From Phycisphaerales bacterium (GTDB lineage Bacteria; Planctomycetota; Phycisphaerae; Phycisphaerales; UBA1924), in assembly GCA_029260265.1 (NCBI GenBank), contig JAJDDO010000029.1, forward strand, positions 62,001 to 126,000: a stretch of 64,000 nucleotides of DNA, written 5' to 3'. Every line of letters begins with the position of its first letter. Within the stretch, counting starts at the first letter, position 1. Made by a program: the position numbers and the translations under genes. The notes beneath the pieces were generated by a model, which did no database searches, was not told the DNA's origin, and saw only the letters and a list, made by a program, of their open reading frames with translations. Shown here one piece after another: positions 45,666 to 54,449 of this stretch.

Positions 45666-46535
45666 TCAGATCTCGGTTAGTTTGTCATAGCTCTCGGGTC
45701 GGCGATCTCGGAAAAACTGCCAAGTATCGCGGACCTCGCGGATCATATCGAGATCGAGATCTGCGATCACCACCTCGTCGTCGTCGCGAGAACCCTCGAC
45801 CATGATCTGTCCGCGAGGATTGCAGAAGTAGGACTGCCCGTAGAACTTGCCGATGTTCCATGGCGATTCGGTACCCACACGATTGATGGCGCCGACAAAG
45901 TACTGATTCGCGACCGCGTGCGCGGGTTGTTCGAGTTTCCAGAGGTACTCGCTGAGCCCCGCAACGGTTGCCGAGGGATTGAAAAGGATCTCCGCACCGT
46001 TGAGCCCGAGCATGCGTGCGCCTTCGGGGAAGTGGCGGTCGTAGCAGATATACACACCGATTTTGCCATAGGTGGTATCAAAGACGGGGTACCCGCCGTT
46101 GCCGGGTTTGAAGTAAAACTTTTCCCAGAATCCGGGCTGGCAGTGTGGGATGTGGTGCTTGCGGTACTTGCCGAGGTAGTTGCCGTTCTCATCGATGACC
46201 GCCGCGGTGTTGTAGTACACGCCGGTCATGTCCACCTCATAGATAGGCACGACCATAACCATTTTGTGTTTCTTAGCGAGTTTCTGCATGAGTTTGACGG
46301 TCGGACCGTCGGGGATCTGCTCAGCGATCTCATACCATCGGATGTCTTGCTCCGCGCAGAAATAGGGGCCGTAGAAGATCTCTTGAAGGCAGCACACATT
46401 GGCTCCCTTTTCCGCGGCTTGTTCGATCAGCGTGATGTGTTTTTCGATCATCGCTTCTTTTATTGCACCGAGATCGTCTGAGTCGGGCAGGGCGTTTGCG
46501 GCTTGGATGATTGCTGCGCGTGTCACTCTTGGCAT
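45666..46535 (-). CDS. Beta-ureidopropionase (N-carbamoyl-beta-alanine amidohydrolase), nitrilase family
   Basis: This 289-residue enzyme hydrolyses N-carbamoyl-beta-alanine to beta-alanine, CO2 and ammonia. The nitrilase triad is visible: Glu in CCLQEIFYGPYF, Lys in YRKHHIPHC and Cys in YICYDRHFPEGAR. I chose ATG 46535 (MPRVTRAA), which gives the usual family length; a longer reading frame to 46685 overlaps mmsA and has no conserved content. The gene follows mmsA by 53 bases and ends one base before the permease start. An N-carbamoyl-putrescine or D-amino acid amidase could look similar, but the neighbourhood favours ureidopropionase. Confidence 0.9.
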   Translation of the reverse strand: MPRVTRAAIIQAANALPDSDDLGAIKEAMIEKHITLIEQAAEKGANVCCLQEIFYGPYFCAEQDIRWYEIAEQIPDGPTVKLMQKLAKKHKMVMVVPIYEVDMTGVYYNTAAVIDENGNYLGKYRKHHIPHCQPGFWEKFYFKPGNGGYPVFDTTYGKIGVYICYDRHFPEGARMLGLNGAEILFNPSATVAGLSEYLWKLEQPAHAVANQYFVGAINRVGTESPWNIGKFYGQSYFCNPRGQIMVEGSRDDDEVVIADLDLDMIREVRDTWQFFRDRRPESYDKLTEI

Positions 46536-46588
46536 TTGATGTGTCTTTCTTGCAGAACTGAAAAATGTGAGAGAAGGAGCGGGGGTGT

Positions 46589-48085
46589 TTAGATCCAGCG
46601 TCGGACGGTGACGCGTGATTTGGTGAAGAACCGCACGCCGTCTTCCCCGTTGGTATGTAGATCGCCATAGAACGATTTTTTCCATCCGGAAAACGGGAAG
46701 GCGGCCATTGGAGCGGGGACGCCGACATTGATACCGATCATTCCAGCATTCACGGTGGTCTCAAATCGGTGGGCGGCGTGCCCCGAGTCCGTGAACATCA
46801 CGGACATGTTGCCGTATTCAGATTTATTGACCTCCGCGACCGCAGCATCGAGGTCCGGAGCCCGCATGATCGAGAGCACCGGGCCGAAGATTTCCTCGGA
46901 AACGATGGACATGTTCGAGGTGGTGTTGTCAAAGATGGTTGGGCCGACAAAGCACCCGGCGTTTGGCATCGAGCATTCCCGTCCGTCGAGGAGTAGATCG
47001 GCACCGGCACTGACCCCGGCTTCGATGTAGCCAAGCACGCGGTCCTTGGCGGCCTGGTCTTGCAGTGGTCCCATATTCGTATTCTTGTCGCATCCGCGTC
47101 CAACGCCGACGGCTTTGGCTTTTACAACCAAACCAGGGATAAGCCAGCCCGCGGCATCACCAACGGCAATCACGACTGAACCAGCAAGGCACCGCTGCCC
47201 GGTGTTGCCAAACGCCGAGCCAAACACGCCATCAATCGCGGCTTCTTTGTTCGCGTCGGGCATGATGATCGAGAAGTTCTTAGCACCGCACATGCATTGC
47301 ACACGCTTGGCGTGGGCGCACCCGGTGGAGTAGATGTACTCGCCGGCTTTGGTCGAACCGACGAACGAGACTGCCCGGACATCATCGTGCTTGATAAGAT
47401 GGTTGACGACATCTGGGCCGCCGTGCACAAGGTTGAGTACCCCTTCAGGGAATCCTGCTTCGTGAGCCAGTTCAATCGCACGGATGGTGGATGAGGGGTC
47501 GCGTTCAGAGGGTTTAAGTACGAAGGTGTTTCCGCTGGCGACCGCCATCGGCCACATCCAAAGCGGGACCATCATCGGGAAGTTGAATGGCGTGATTCCC
47601 ACACAGACACCAAGGGGCAAGCGATCGACAGAGGAGTCGATCCCGACGCCCCCGTCGTCTTGGGTTCTGCAGAACGAGGACGAGACCGCGATGCGGGGAA
47701 GTGTCCTGCCCATCATAAGGATCGGTGCACCGCAGGCATGCTCGATGCAATCGATGCCGCGTCGGACCGAACCAACTGCTTCTGCGGTGGTCTTGCCGTG
47801 CTCTTGGACGATGATCTCGGCAAGTTCATCGACATGGGCTTCGAGAAGAACCTTATATTTGAAGAGGTGCTGAATCCGATCACCGACCGGGGTCTTTGAC
47901 CATGCCGGGTACGCCGCCGCTGCCGCCTGAACGGCCTTCTCCGCCATTCCAACATCGTCCATGGGCACCGATGCGATCGGATCGCCTGTCCCAGGATTGG
48001 TATTTAGACGGAAGGTGCACTTGGCGGAGTGGACGGCTTTGCCCGCAATAATATGGGGGAGTACGGGTGCGGCTTGATCGCTCAT
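46589..48085 (-). CDS. mmsA: CoA-acylating methylmalonate/malonate semialdehyde dehydrogenase
   Basis: This 498-residue aldehyde dehydrogenase has the MmsA-specific features: VCVGITPFNFPMMVPLWMWP, NTFVLKPSERDP and the catalytic Cys in FGNTGQRCLAGS. It converts malonate semialdehyde to acetyl-CoA and methylmalonate semialdehyde to propionyl-CoA with NAD and CoA. It is the first gene of the minus-strand pyrimidine operon, so the products of the aminotransferase flow into it. It is divergent from the carboxypeptidase gene at 48306. Confidence 0.93.
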   Translation of the reverse strand: MSDQAAPVLPHIIAGKAVHSAKCTFRLNTNPGTGDPIASVPMDDVGMAEKAVQAAAAAYPAWSKTPVGDRIQHLFKYKVLLEAHVDELAEIIVQEHGKTTAEAVGSVRRGIDCIEHACGAPILMMGRTLPRIAVSSSFCRTQDDGGVGIDSSVDRLPLGVCVGITPFNFPMMVPLWMWPMAVASGNTFVLKPSERDPSSTIRAIELAHEAGFPEGVLNLVHGGPDVVNHLIKHDDVRAVSFVGSTKAGEYIYSTGCAHAKRVQCMCGAKNFSIIMPDANKEAAIDGVFGSAFGNTGQRCLAGSVVIAVGDAAGWLIPGLVVKAKAVGVGRGCDKNTNMGPLQDQAAKDRVLGYIEAGVSAGADLLLDGRECSMPNAGCFVGPTIFDNTTSNMSIVSEEIFGPVLSIMRAPDLDAAVAEVNKSEYGNMSVMFTDSGHAAHRFETTVNAGMIGINVGVPAPMAAFPFSGWKKSFYGDLHTNGEDGVRFFTKSRVTVRRWI

Positions 48086-48158
48086 TCTTCAGATATCCTT
48101 TTCATTCAAAGAGATGCAGAATCGTCCAGGCACGGCTCGAACGATTGCAATCGGCATT

Positions 48159-48172
48159 ATTGCAGATAAAAC
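48159..48172 (-). promoter_or_regulatory. Motif upstream of mmsA shared with preA (ATTGCAGATAAAAC)
   Basis: The sequence ATTGCAGATAAAAC lies 74 bases upstream of the mmsA start; the region upstream of preA has ATTGCAGAAAAAC at 40177-40189. A perfect palindrome GATTGCAATC (48143-48152) and a 9-bp inverted repeat (TGCAGAATC at 48114-48122 with GATTCTGCA at 48175-48183) are in the same 220-base divergent spacer. A common regulator is only a suggestion. Confidence 0.3.
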
Positions 48173-48305
48173 CTGATTCTGCAAGCCTCCATGTGCCCAG
48201 ATCAAGGTTTTCTGGGGAATGCAACTCGCCTACTCGTTTGTGGTAGCATGATCTGTCGGCGTTCATGCCGAACGGTCTCAGAAGAGTTACAGCCAAAGGA
48301 ACCGA

Positions 48306-50225
48306 ATGCTCAATTACCATAGCCTCGCCCGCGTCCTCGCGATCGGGTTCGCCTCCAGTTCGCCATCCATCGCAGCCGTCAATCAGCGTGATGATGCAGT
48401 TCAAGACCATTCGCAGTCCGCGCGAGCCCTCGCCGGTGCATATGAACTTGCTGAGTTAGCCCAGATCGGGACGAGCCTTGAGGGGAGGGCGATTGAGTTG
48501 CTCACACTCGCGGGCAAGGGCGCCGCTCCAGAATCAAAGCCCGCTTTGCTTATCACCGCGGGCATCGATGCCCAGCACCTCGTTGGAACATCGACCGCTC
48601 TCGGCGTGGCGCAACGAGTTCTCCAAGAGCATCCAGAGGTACTCGAGCAGATGACCATCTATGTGATTCCATTGGTGAATCCAGACGGCGTCTTCCGGAA
48701 TCAGCAGCGATTAACCATGGGACATGCCGGCAACGCAAGAAACATTGATCAGGACCGCGATCGAATGAGCGATGAGGACGGAGCAGAAGACCTCAACGGC
48801 GACGGATACATCACCATGATGCGTCGGCTGAATCCACCGATTCAAGAGGCCCCAACACATATGGTGGATCCCGATGACCCGAGACTCAACGCTGAACCCA
48901 AAGCCGACAAGGGCGAGCGTGCGAGCTTCACGCTGTATTCTGAGGGGATCGATAACGATGGCGACGGCATGATCAATGAGGATGGATTCGATGCCGTTGA
49001 TCTCAACGGCAACTTCATGCACCGATGGGACGAGTATGCGGTCGATTCGGGTAAGTACCAGTTGTCCGAGCCTGAATCGGCGGCATTGGCAGCGTTTGTA
49101 CTCGGGCATCGCAATATTGTTATGAGCATGAGCTATGGCCTCAGCGACAATCTCATCAACACACCAGATACCAAGGGGAAAGACGCGAGCGGGCGAGCCC
49201 CAAAGGGGATCGATGCCGCCGATGCGGATCTCTATAAACGCGTTGCCCAACTTTACAAAGATGCCACTGGGCAGAACTCTGTCCCAAAGAGCACCGACGA
49301 GGGGTCCTTCCACGGGTGGCTCTACGCCCAGCAGGGAATCCCGAGTTTTACATCCGTTGTTTGGGTCCGTCCTGATCTTGAAGATGACACCCCGGAAACG
49401 GATGGGGAGGACAATTCGGACGCAGCGGACAAAGCCGATGAGCCGGCAAATGATGGGCTTCATCCATCCGGAGTTGGTGATATCAGCCAAGAGACCATCG
49501 ACGAGTTGATCGAGGCCTATGAAGCAGAGACCGGTGAAGCGGTCGACGAATCGATGATGGCGATGGTGACACCAGAGATGATCGAGGGCTTTGCAGCGCA
49601 GGCGGGGGTGCAGGTACGCCGCATAGTTGAACCGGCACCAGAATCGGATGATTCGACAAAAGAATCGAAACCAAAGAAGCAGCCCAAGACCGAGGATGCA
49701 AAGTGGCTCGCATACTTTGATGCATCCGGTGTGCAGGGGTTCGTCGATTGGGAGGCGTTTGAGCATCCGACGCTCGGACCAGTCGAGATTGGTGGATTCG
49801 TTCCACTTTCACGGATAAACCCGCCTGACGATCAACTCGACCGGCTTGTTGACGAGCAGGCAGCCTTTGTGCTTGAACTTATTGATGCCCGCCCAATGAT
49901 CGAGTTTGCAGGGCCACAAGTCACCAAGATCTCGGATGGTTTGTACGAAGTTCGTCTCGCGATTTCCAATGATGGGCAGATGCCCACAACCACTGCATTT
50001 TCAGAGTCGAAGCGCACGATCCGCCCGATGGTGGTTCGCATGTCTGCAGAAGTTGATCACATTCTCAGCGGGCAACGAATCTCGCGTGTTTGGGGCATCG
50101 GGGCCAACGGGGATCGGTCAGAACATCATTGGATTATTCGTACATCAGATATAGAACGAGAAACGATCGAGATTCTCGACCCGCGATACGGGAACCGCAC
50201 ACTGAAGCTTGGAGACTTGAAATGA
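48306..50225 (+). CDS. Secreted M14-family carboxypeptidase-like protein lacking all catalytic residues (pseudoenzyme)
   Basis: This 639-residue protein has a signal peptide (residues 1-23) and the fold of an M14 zinc carboxypeptidase, aligned clearly with the next gene. Its active-site residues are replaced: the zinc motif HxxE reads A89-Q-H-L92, the Arg of NRN is Gly235, the third zinc ligand His is Gly278 (SYG) and the catalytic Glu is Val351 (FTSVVW). Acidic segments resembling calcium-binding repeats occur at DQDRDRMSDEDG.DLNGDG and DNDGDGMINEDGFD. An insertion rich in D and E covers about residues 355-385. It probably binds peptides or helps the active paralogue. ATG 48306 follows AAAGGAA. 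It overlaps the next gene by four bases. Confidence 0.85.
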   Translation: MLNYHSLARVLAIGFASSSPSIAAVNQRDDAVQDHSQSARALAGAYELAELAQIGTSLEGRAIELLTLAGKGAAPESKPALLITAGIDAQHLVGTSTALGVAQRVLQEHPEVLEQMTIYVIPLVNPDGVFRNQQRLTMGHAGNARNIDQDRDRMSDEDGAEDLNGDGYITMMRRLNPPIQEAPTHMVDPDDPRLNAEPKADKGERASFTLYSEGIDNDGDGMINEDGFDAVDLNGNFMHRWDEYAVDSGKYQLSEPESAALAAFVLGHRNIVMSMSYGLSDNLINTPDTKGKDASGRAPKGIDAADADLYKRVAQLYKDATGQNSVPKSTDEGSFHGWLYAQQGIPSFTSVVWVRPDLEDDTPETDGEDNSDAADKADEPANDGLHPSGVGDISQETIDELIEAYEAETGEAVDESMMAMVTPEMIEGFAAQAGVQVRRIVEPAPESDDSTKESKPKKQPKTEDAKWLAYFDASGVQGFVDWEAFEHPTLGPVEIGGFVPLSRINPPDDQLDRLVDEQAAFVLELIDARPMIEFAGPQVTKISDGLYEVRLAISNDGQMPTTTAFSESKRTIRPMVVRMSAEVDHILSGQRISRVWGIGANGDRSEHHWIIRTSDIERETIEILDPRYGNRTLKLGDLK

Positions 50226-51997
50226 ACACTTCATCAAAGCAACTTCGTACGATTTTGATTTCTTCAGCGGTAGCCGCTGGAGGTGTTTGCTCCTCAAACG
50301 CGATCGCTCAGCAGCAGGTGCCTTCCAAGGTTGACATCTCATGGAATCGGTTTTATGACTATGACGAGGTGACCACGATTGTGCACGATCTGGTCGATGC
50401 GTATCCGGCTCTGCTCTCGCTGGAGTCCATCGGCAAAAGCGAGCAAGGGCGTGATTTGTGGGCGATTACTCTCAACAACCCGCAGACGGGACCAGCGGAC
50501 ACCAAGCCCGCGATGTACATCGATGGGAATGTCCATGGCAATGAAATCCAGGCCACAGAAACGGTGCTGTACTCGATCTGGTACCTCACGAAATCGTACG
50601 GCGAAGTTGATCAGCTCACCGAGCTGATGGACCGTGTGGCGTTCTACTTTGTTCCATCACAAAACCCCGACGGGCGGGCGGAATGGTTCGCAAACCCGAA
50701 TACGCCCAACTCGGCCCGGACCGGGCAGCGTCCGACCGACAACGATGCCGATGGACTCTTTGATGAAGACCCGCCCGACGACCTCGACGGCGATGGGCAC
50801 ATCACCCAGATGTGGAAGATAGACCCCAACGGGAGATACCGCAGGAACGAGGTTGATCCACGCATCATCGAGCGCGCACCCGAAGGCGTCGCGGGGACGC
50901 TCACTCGGCTTGGCTCAGAGGGCATTGATAACGATGGCGATGGGCGGATGAACGAGGATGGACCGGGCGGGTACGACATGAACCGCAACTGGCCGAGCGA
51001 TTGGCAGCCCAACTACATCCAGTTTGGCGCGGGTGAGCATCCCTTCGATCGACCGGAGACAAGAGCTGTTGGACAGTTTGTGCTCAACCATCCGAATATC
51101 GCTGCGGGACAGAGTTACCACAACGCAGGCGGGATGTTGCTGAGAGGACCCGGTGCATCCTATAGCGAGAACCTGTATTCGCGTTCAGACAAGCGCGTAT
51201 ACGACAAGCTTGGCAATGCGGGTGAAGACCTCTTGCCGTTCTACAACTACATGGTGATTCATGCGGACCTCTACACCGTGCACGGTGGATTCGTCAACTG
51301 GCTCGCTGAGGGGCTTGGAATCACAAGCTTTACGAACGAGCTCTGGACAGAGGCACGCAAGCTCCCCGATCCTGGTCGCTCGTTTACCGAAACGGAGCGG
51401 ATGCATTGGCAAGATCGCATGCTCTTCGGGCAAACATTCACCGATTACACCGAGTTCAATCACCCAACCCATGGCCCGGTGTTGATTGGCGGGGGAACAA
51501 AGTATTCTTCGCGGGTGACCCCTCCATTCATGCTCGAAGAAGGGTGCCATCGAAACTTCGCGTTCACGATGTTCCATGCTTCGAGTATGCCCGAGTTATC
51601 ATTCCGTTGGGCTTCGATTAAGCAGATTGAAAACCAGCTCTGGGAGATCACCATCGAGATCGAAAATACCAACATCATCCCGACAAGGATGGGGCTCGCG
51701 GCCAGAAAACAGATCGGGCTTCCCGATTTGCTCGAGCTGCGTGGTCCAGAAACGGTGCTTTCGGGCACACTGTCTGATCGGTACGATCTGACAATCAGCC
51801 CTGTCGAGCATCGACCGGAGCGGATCCTCGTTGAAAGCGGCATCGGTGCGGAGAGTACAAGCACCTTCCGGTTCTTGGTCACAGGGTCCGAAGGGGATCG
51901 GGTCGATATTCGCTACACAGCGGAAAAGGCGAAGAACATTGCAGCGGCCTTCACCCTCCATCAAGCTGAGTCCGTGTCCTTCTCGTATGAGGAGTAA
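50222..51997 (+). CDS. Secreted M14-family zinc carboxypeptidase (active-site intact)
   Basis: This 591-residue protein has a signal peptide (cleavage near IAQQQ) and a complete M14 site: zinc ligands H105-G-N-E108, substrate-binding R255 in MNRNWP, third ligand H300 in SYHNAGG and catalytic Glu373 in FTNELW. Between the first and later ligands lie two acidic, D-N-D-x-D-G-type calcium-binding-like repeats (TDNDADGLFDEDPPDDLDGD and DNDGDGRMNEDG). A beta-rich C-terminal part follows the peptidase domain. It would trim C-terminal amino acids from extracytoplasmic peptides. ATG 50222 overlaps the preceding stop (ATGA) and follows TTGGAGA. Confidence 0.92.
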   Translation: MNTSSKQLRTILISSAVAAGGVCSSNAIAQQQVPSKVDISWNRFYDYDEVTTIVHDLVDAYPALLSLESIGKSEQGRDLWAITLNNPQTGPADTKPAMYIDGNVHGNEIQATETVLYSIWYLTKSYGEVDQLTELMDRVAFYFVPSQNPDGRAEWFANPNTPNSARTGQRPTDNDADGLFDEDPPDDLDGDGHITQMWKIDPNGRYRRNEVDPRIIERAPEGVAGTLTRLGSEGIDNDGDGRMNEDGPGGYDMNRNWPSDWQPNYIQFGAGEHPFDRPETRAVGQFVLNHPNIAAGQSYHNAGGMLLRGPGASYSENLYSRSDKRVYDKLGNAGEDLLPFYNYMVIHADLYTVHGGFVNWLAEGLGITSFTNELWTEARKLPDPGRSFTETERMHWQDRMLFGQTFTDYTEFNHPTHGPVLIGGGTKYSSRVTPPFMLEEGCHRNFAFTMFHASSMPELSFRWASIKQIENQLWEITIEIENTNIIPTRMGLAARKQIGLPDLLELRGPETVLSGTLSDRYDLTISPVEHRPERILVESGIGAESTSTFRFLVTGSEGDRVDIRYTAEKAKNIAAAFTLHQAESVSFSYEE

Positions 51998-52225
51998 AGC
52001 ACCTGAGATGGCGGGGTATCCAAGGTTTCTGACCGATGCCGTCAAGCCATAGTCCAGCTAAACTCAGGTAAGATTCGGCAGGACTGCCAGGAGGCGCGGA
52101 TGGGGGTCCGATGACGAAATTGGCCGCAGACTTTGGTTTTCACGGAGAGCTTTGGAATGCGGACGAGGGCATTTTGAGCGGTTGGAGTCGTTTTTTGGTA
52201 AAAATTACGACTCGCTGAATGGGGT

Positions 52226-52261
52226 CAAAAAATGCCAAAGCCTCGTCATAAACGAGGCTTT
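52226..52261 (-). terminator. Terminator of tRNA-Arg (minus strand)
   Basis: On the minus strand AAAGCCTCG and CGAGGCTTT form a 9-bp stem with a 7-base loop, followed by GGCATTTTTT, starting five bases past the tRNA 3' end. Confidence 0.85.
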
Positions 52262-52265
52262 GAAG

Positions 52266-52339
52266 CACGCGCGGAAGGATTCGAACCCTCAACCTCCTGA
52301 TCCGTAGTCAGGTGCTCTATCCAGTTGAGCTACGCACGC
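52266..52339 (-). tRNA. tRNA-Arg (ACG anticodon)
   Basis: On the minus strand a 74-base cloverleaf is visible: acceptor GCGTGCG with CGCGCGT (two G-U pairs), D-arm AGCTCAACTGGATAGAGC, anticodon loop CTACGGA (ACG) on a 5-bp stem CCTGA/TCAGG, variable loop AGGTT and T-arm GAGGGTTCGAATCCTTC. The discriminator is G and the CCA is not encoded. Confidence 0.93.
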
Positions 52340-52494
52340 ATCAGCCCGGCAATCCGGGTCTGGTATACGATAGGCATCTCGATCCAGAGGGCAAGTTCAA
52401 TCGCCAAGAGAGTTGATTTCTTGCCCGAGAGGGCAACAATATACACCCGCAGCGGCGTCTCCGCTGGGCTTTCATTGACGATACCAGGTACCAC

Positions 52495-52764
52495 ATGGCT
52501 CATTCCAACTCTGCAAAGAAACGCGTCCGTCAAAACATCACCGCCCGTGCTCGTAATCGCTGGCGCATGCGCAATATGCGTGACGCGATGAAGAGCTTCG
52601 AGACGGCACTCGACACCGGCACCAATGCCGAGGCGACTGCGGCATTCCGCACGGTCTCCGCAGTAATCGACCGAACTGCCCAGGCAGGGGTGATTCACTC
52701 CAACCAGGCATCACGCCGCAAGAGCAGAATGAATGTTAAGCTCAAGGCGAAGGTCACGGGCTAA
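52495..52764 (+). CDS. rpsT: 30S ribosomal protein S20
   Basis: This 89-residue, very basic protein matches S20: it begins MAHSNSAKKRVRQNITARAR and contains the conserved I-H-x-N-x-A-S-R-R-K-S-R segment near the C-terminus (residues about 70-80). S20 binds 16S rRNA early in 30S assembly. It is a single-gene unit with its own terminator. An AGG lies seven bases before the ATG. Confidence 0.95.
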   Translation: MAHSNSAKKRVRQNITARARNRWRMRNMRDAMKSFETALDTGTNAEATAAFRTVSAVIDRTAQAGVIHSNQASRRKSRMNVKLKAKVTG

Positions 52765-52794
52765 GCACTTCAACAGTGCGAATAAATAATTCAG

Positions 52795-52823
52795 AACCCG
52801 TCCAGTTTGGTGGACGGGTTTTT
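52795..52823 (+). terminator. Terminator of rpsT
   Basis: AACCCGTCCA and TGGACGGGTT form a 10-bp stem with a 6-base loop, followed by T residues, 31 bases after the rpsT stop codon. Confidence 0.95.
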
Positions 52824-52897
52824 GTATAGGCGGGCAATCACTCGGCTGCGATGGAACATGCCGATTACAGATGCAATGATCTGTGCAGCGAGGGACA

Positions 52898-53761
52898 ATG
52901 AGTTCGAAGCAACCATCACAACCTGTGGTCCTGCCAACGCAGGTCGCCCATGCCTGGGGCGAAGATCAACGGGGATATTTTTCGCTTTCGATGCGTCCGC
53001 TTCATATCTTGGTATTTTTGCTTCCAATCATTTTGTACTACGAGATTGGTTTGCTTGGGTGGGTTGGTACTCGCGGAACCGCATCGCTTACATCTCACGA
53101 GTTGCTCAGTCGGTTCTTTGAAGTCTTTGGAGTGCTCGGATTGCACCTGCCAGCGATTGCCCTTGTCGTCACACTCTTGCTGCAGCATGTGCTCACCCGC
53201 GACAAATGGCGTATTCGCCCAATGGTTCTGTTTGCGATGATTGCAGAATCTGCGTTTCTTACCGGGCCTCTCATTATCCTTTGGATGGTTCTCAACTCTG
53301 GTGGAGCAAGTGGGGGGGGGACTGAGCAGGGGGCAGCGCTCGCGGCGGTTCAAGGGGGCGCCGAGGCAGCGGTCGCGCAGGCCTCGGTGTTTTCATCCGA
53401 GTTTCAGAACCGATTGATGATTGCGATGGGGGCGGGGCTCTATGAGGAGATGCTTTTTCGGCTGGTGCTGATTACCATGATTCACTTTGTGATCACCGAT
53501 GTGCTTGGGTTTAAGGACAAGGCAGGAAAGATGGCTGCGGTCCTCGGGGCTGCGATTGCGTTTCTCTGGATCCATGACCAGATCCGGCTCAGTACGGGCG
53601 GGATTGATCTCCGGCTAGCGGCATTCATCCTGGTCTCTGGTGTCTATCTTGGAGTGCTGTTTCTTGTCCGCGGGTTTGGAGTTGCGGTGGGTGTGCACCT
53701 GATGTGGGACCTGCTCGCCTTTGTCATCCTCCCCGGATTTCGGGATATGAACGCCTCATAG
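52898..53761 (+). CDS. CPBP-family intramembrane glutamic protease (CAAX/Abi type)
   Basis: This 287-residue membrane protein has about seven hydrophobic segments and the CPBP (Abi) motifs: E-E-M-L-F-R (EExxxR), F-L-W-I-H and the C-terminal G-V-H-L-M-W-D. These form the site of intramembrane Glu proteases such as Rce1. A G- and A-rich loop (GGASGGGTEQGAALAAVQGG) lies at about residues 135-155. The start at 52898 (MSSKQPS) follows GAGGGA closely; a GTG at 52883 is an alternative. Substrate unknown; it stands alone after the rpsT terminator. Confidence 0.85.
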   Translation: MSSKQPSQPVVLPTQVAHAWGEDQRGYFSLSMRPLHILVFLLPIILYYEIGLLGWVGTRGTASLTSHELLSRFFEVFGVLGLHLPAIALVVTLLLQHVLTRDKWRIRPMVLFAMIAESAFLTGPLIILWMVLNSGGASGGGTEQGAALAAVQGGAEAAVAQASVFSSEFQNRLMIAMGAGLYEEMLFRLVLITMIHFVITDVLGFKDKAGKMAAVLGAAIAFLWIHDQIRLSTGGIDLRLAAFILVSGVYLGVLFLVRGFGVAVGVHLMWDLLAFVILPGFRDMNAS

Positions 53762-53861
53762 GCCTGTGTTGAATCGACAAATTATTTGTGAATACCGCGT
53801 GCAAAATCTGGATGAAGTGATACAGTGCGCATGAAGCATTCGCTTTCGATGGAGATCAGCA

Positions 53862-54170
53862 ATGTCAGGTCTTGGATACGCGCTCGACGGGCTGTATTCG
53901 GCCGGGTGGTGGCCCGGTGATGGCGATGGGTGCATCCAGAGCGAAGATGGGCGATGGATGCCTGAGCACACCCTGATCATTGAGCAGTTCTCGCAAGCTG
54001 GGTTTCAAATCAGGGTCTCTGGGAACACCATGAATGAGCGATGCCGGGTTGAGTGGGCTCGATGGGGAGGTATCCGCGGATCCTCAGTAGGACGCAACCG
54101 AACAGAAGCGTTGCTGATCGGTTACGCCGAGCTGATTCGTATGAATAGCTCGATGTTCACAGCGAGTTGA
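53862..54170 (+). CDS. Small hypothetical protein (102 residues)
   Basis: I do not recognise this protein. It is soluble, has W- and G-rich N-terminal residues (LYSAGWWPGDGDGC) and no signal peptide or membrane segment. GGAGA at good spacing supports the ATG at 53862, and the codon use is like its neighbours. It lies alone between the CPBP protease and tRNA-Glu. Confidence 0.65.
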   Translation: MSGLGYALDGLYSAGWWPGDGDGCIQSEDGRWMPEHTLIIEQFSQAGFQIRVSGNTMNERCRVEWARWGGIRGSSVGRNRTEALLIGYAELIRMNSSMFTAS

Positions 54171-54211
54171 CGCTTGGGCTTCATGGCATACACTTTGATT
54201 CGGTCAAAGAC

Positions 54212-54286
54212 GGCCCCATCGTCTAGCCTGGTCCAGGACACCAGGTTCTCATCCTGGGAACGCGGGTTCAAATCCCGCTGGGGTCA
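54212..54286 (+). tRNA. tRNA-Glu (CUC anticodon)
   Basis: A 75-base cloverleaf is visible: acceptor GGCCCCA with TGGGGTC, the tRNA-Glu-like TCGTCTAG D-arm start, the anticodon stem CCAGG/CCTGG with loop TTCTCAT (CTC) and T-arm GCGGGTTCAAATCCCGC. The discriminator is A. No CCA is encoded. Confidence 0.92.
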
Positions 54287-54294
54287 CTTCATTG

Positions 54295-54324
54295 AAAGCC
54301 TTGGGCATCATGCCGAAGGCTTTT
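54295..54324 (+). terminator. Hairpin terminator after tRNA-Glu
   Basis: AAAGCCTT and AAGGCTTT pair over 8 bp and, inside a G-G mismatch, GGCA and TGCC pair over a TCA loop; four T residues then follow. It starts nine bases after the tRNA end. Confidence 0.7.
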
Positions 54325-54449
54325 CTAGTAGATCATCGGAAACAGTTCTCGTCGTCCGAGTCTGCATGACCTTGGCATGAGTGCGAGTTTTACATAAGAT
54401 ATATTATCGGACATTGGGCATACTGTCTCGCCATCGGTTTCAGCCATCG

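Noticed and set aside
46536-46685. Longer N-terminus of beta-ureidopropionase
   Set aside because: It overlaps the end of mmsA and the added 50 residues have no family match; the start at 46535 gives normal length.
52111-52218. 35-codon reading frame starting with ATG (MTKLAADFGFHGELW) with a G-rich stretch upstream
   Set aside because: No homology that I recognise and too short to separate from chance; left unannotated.
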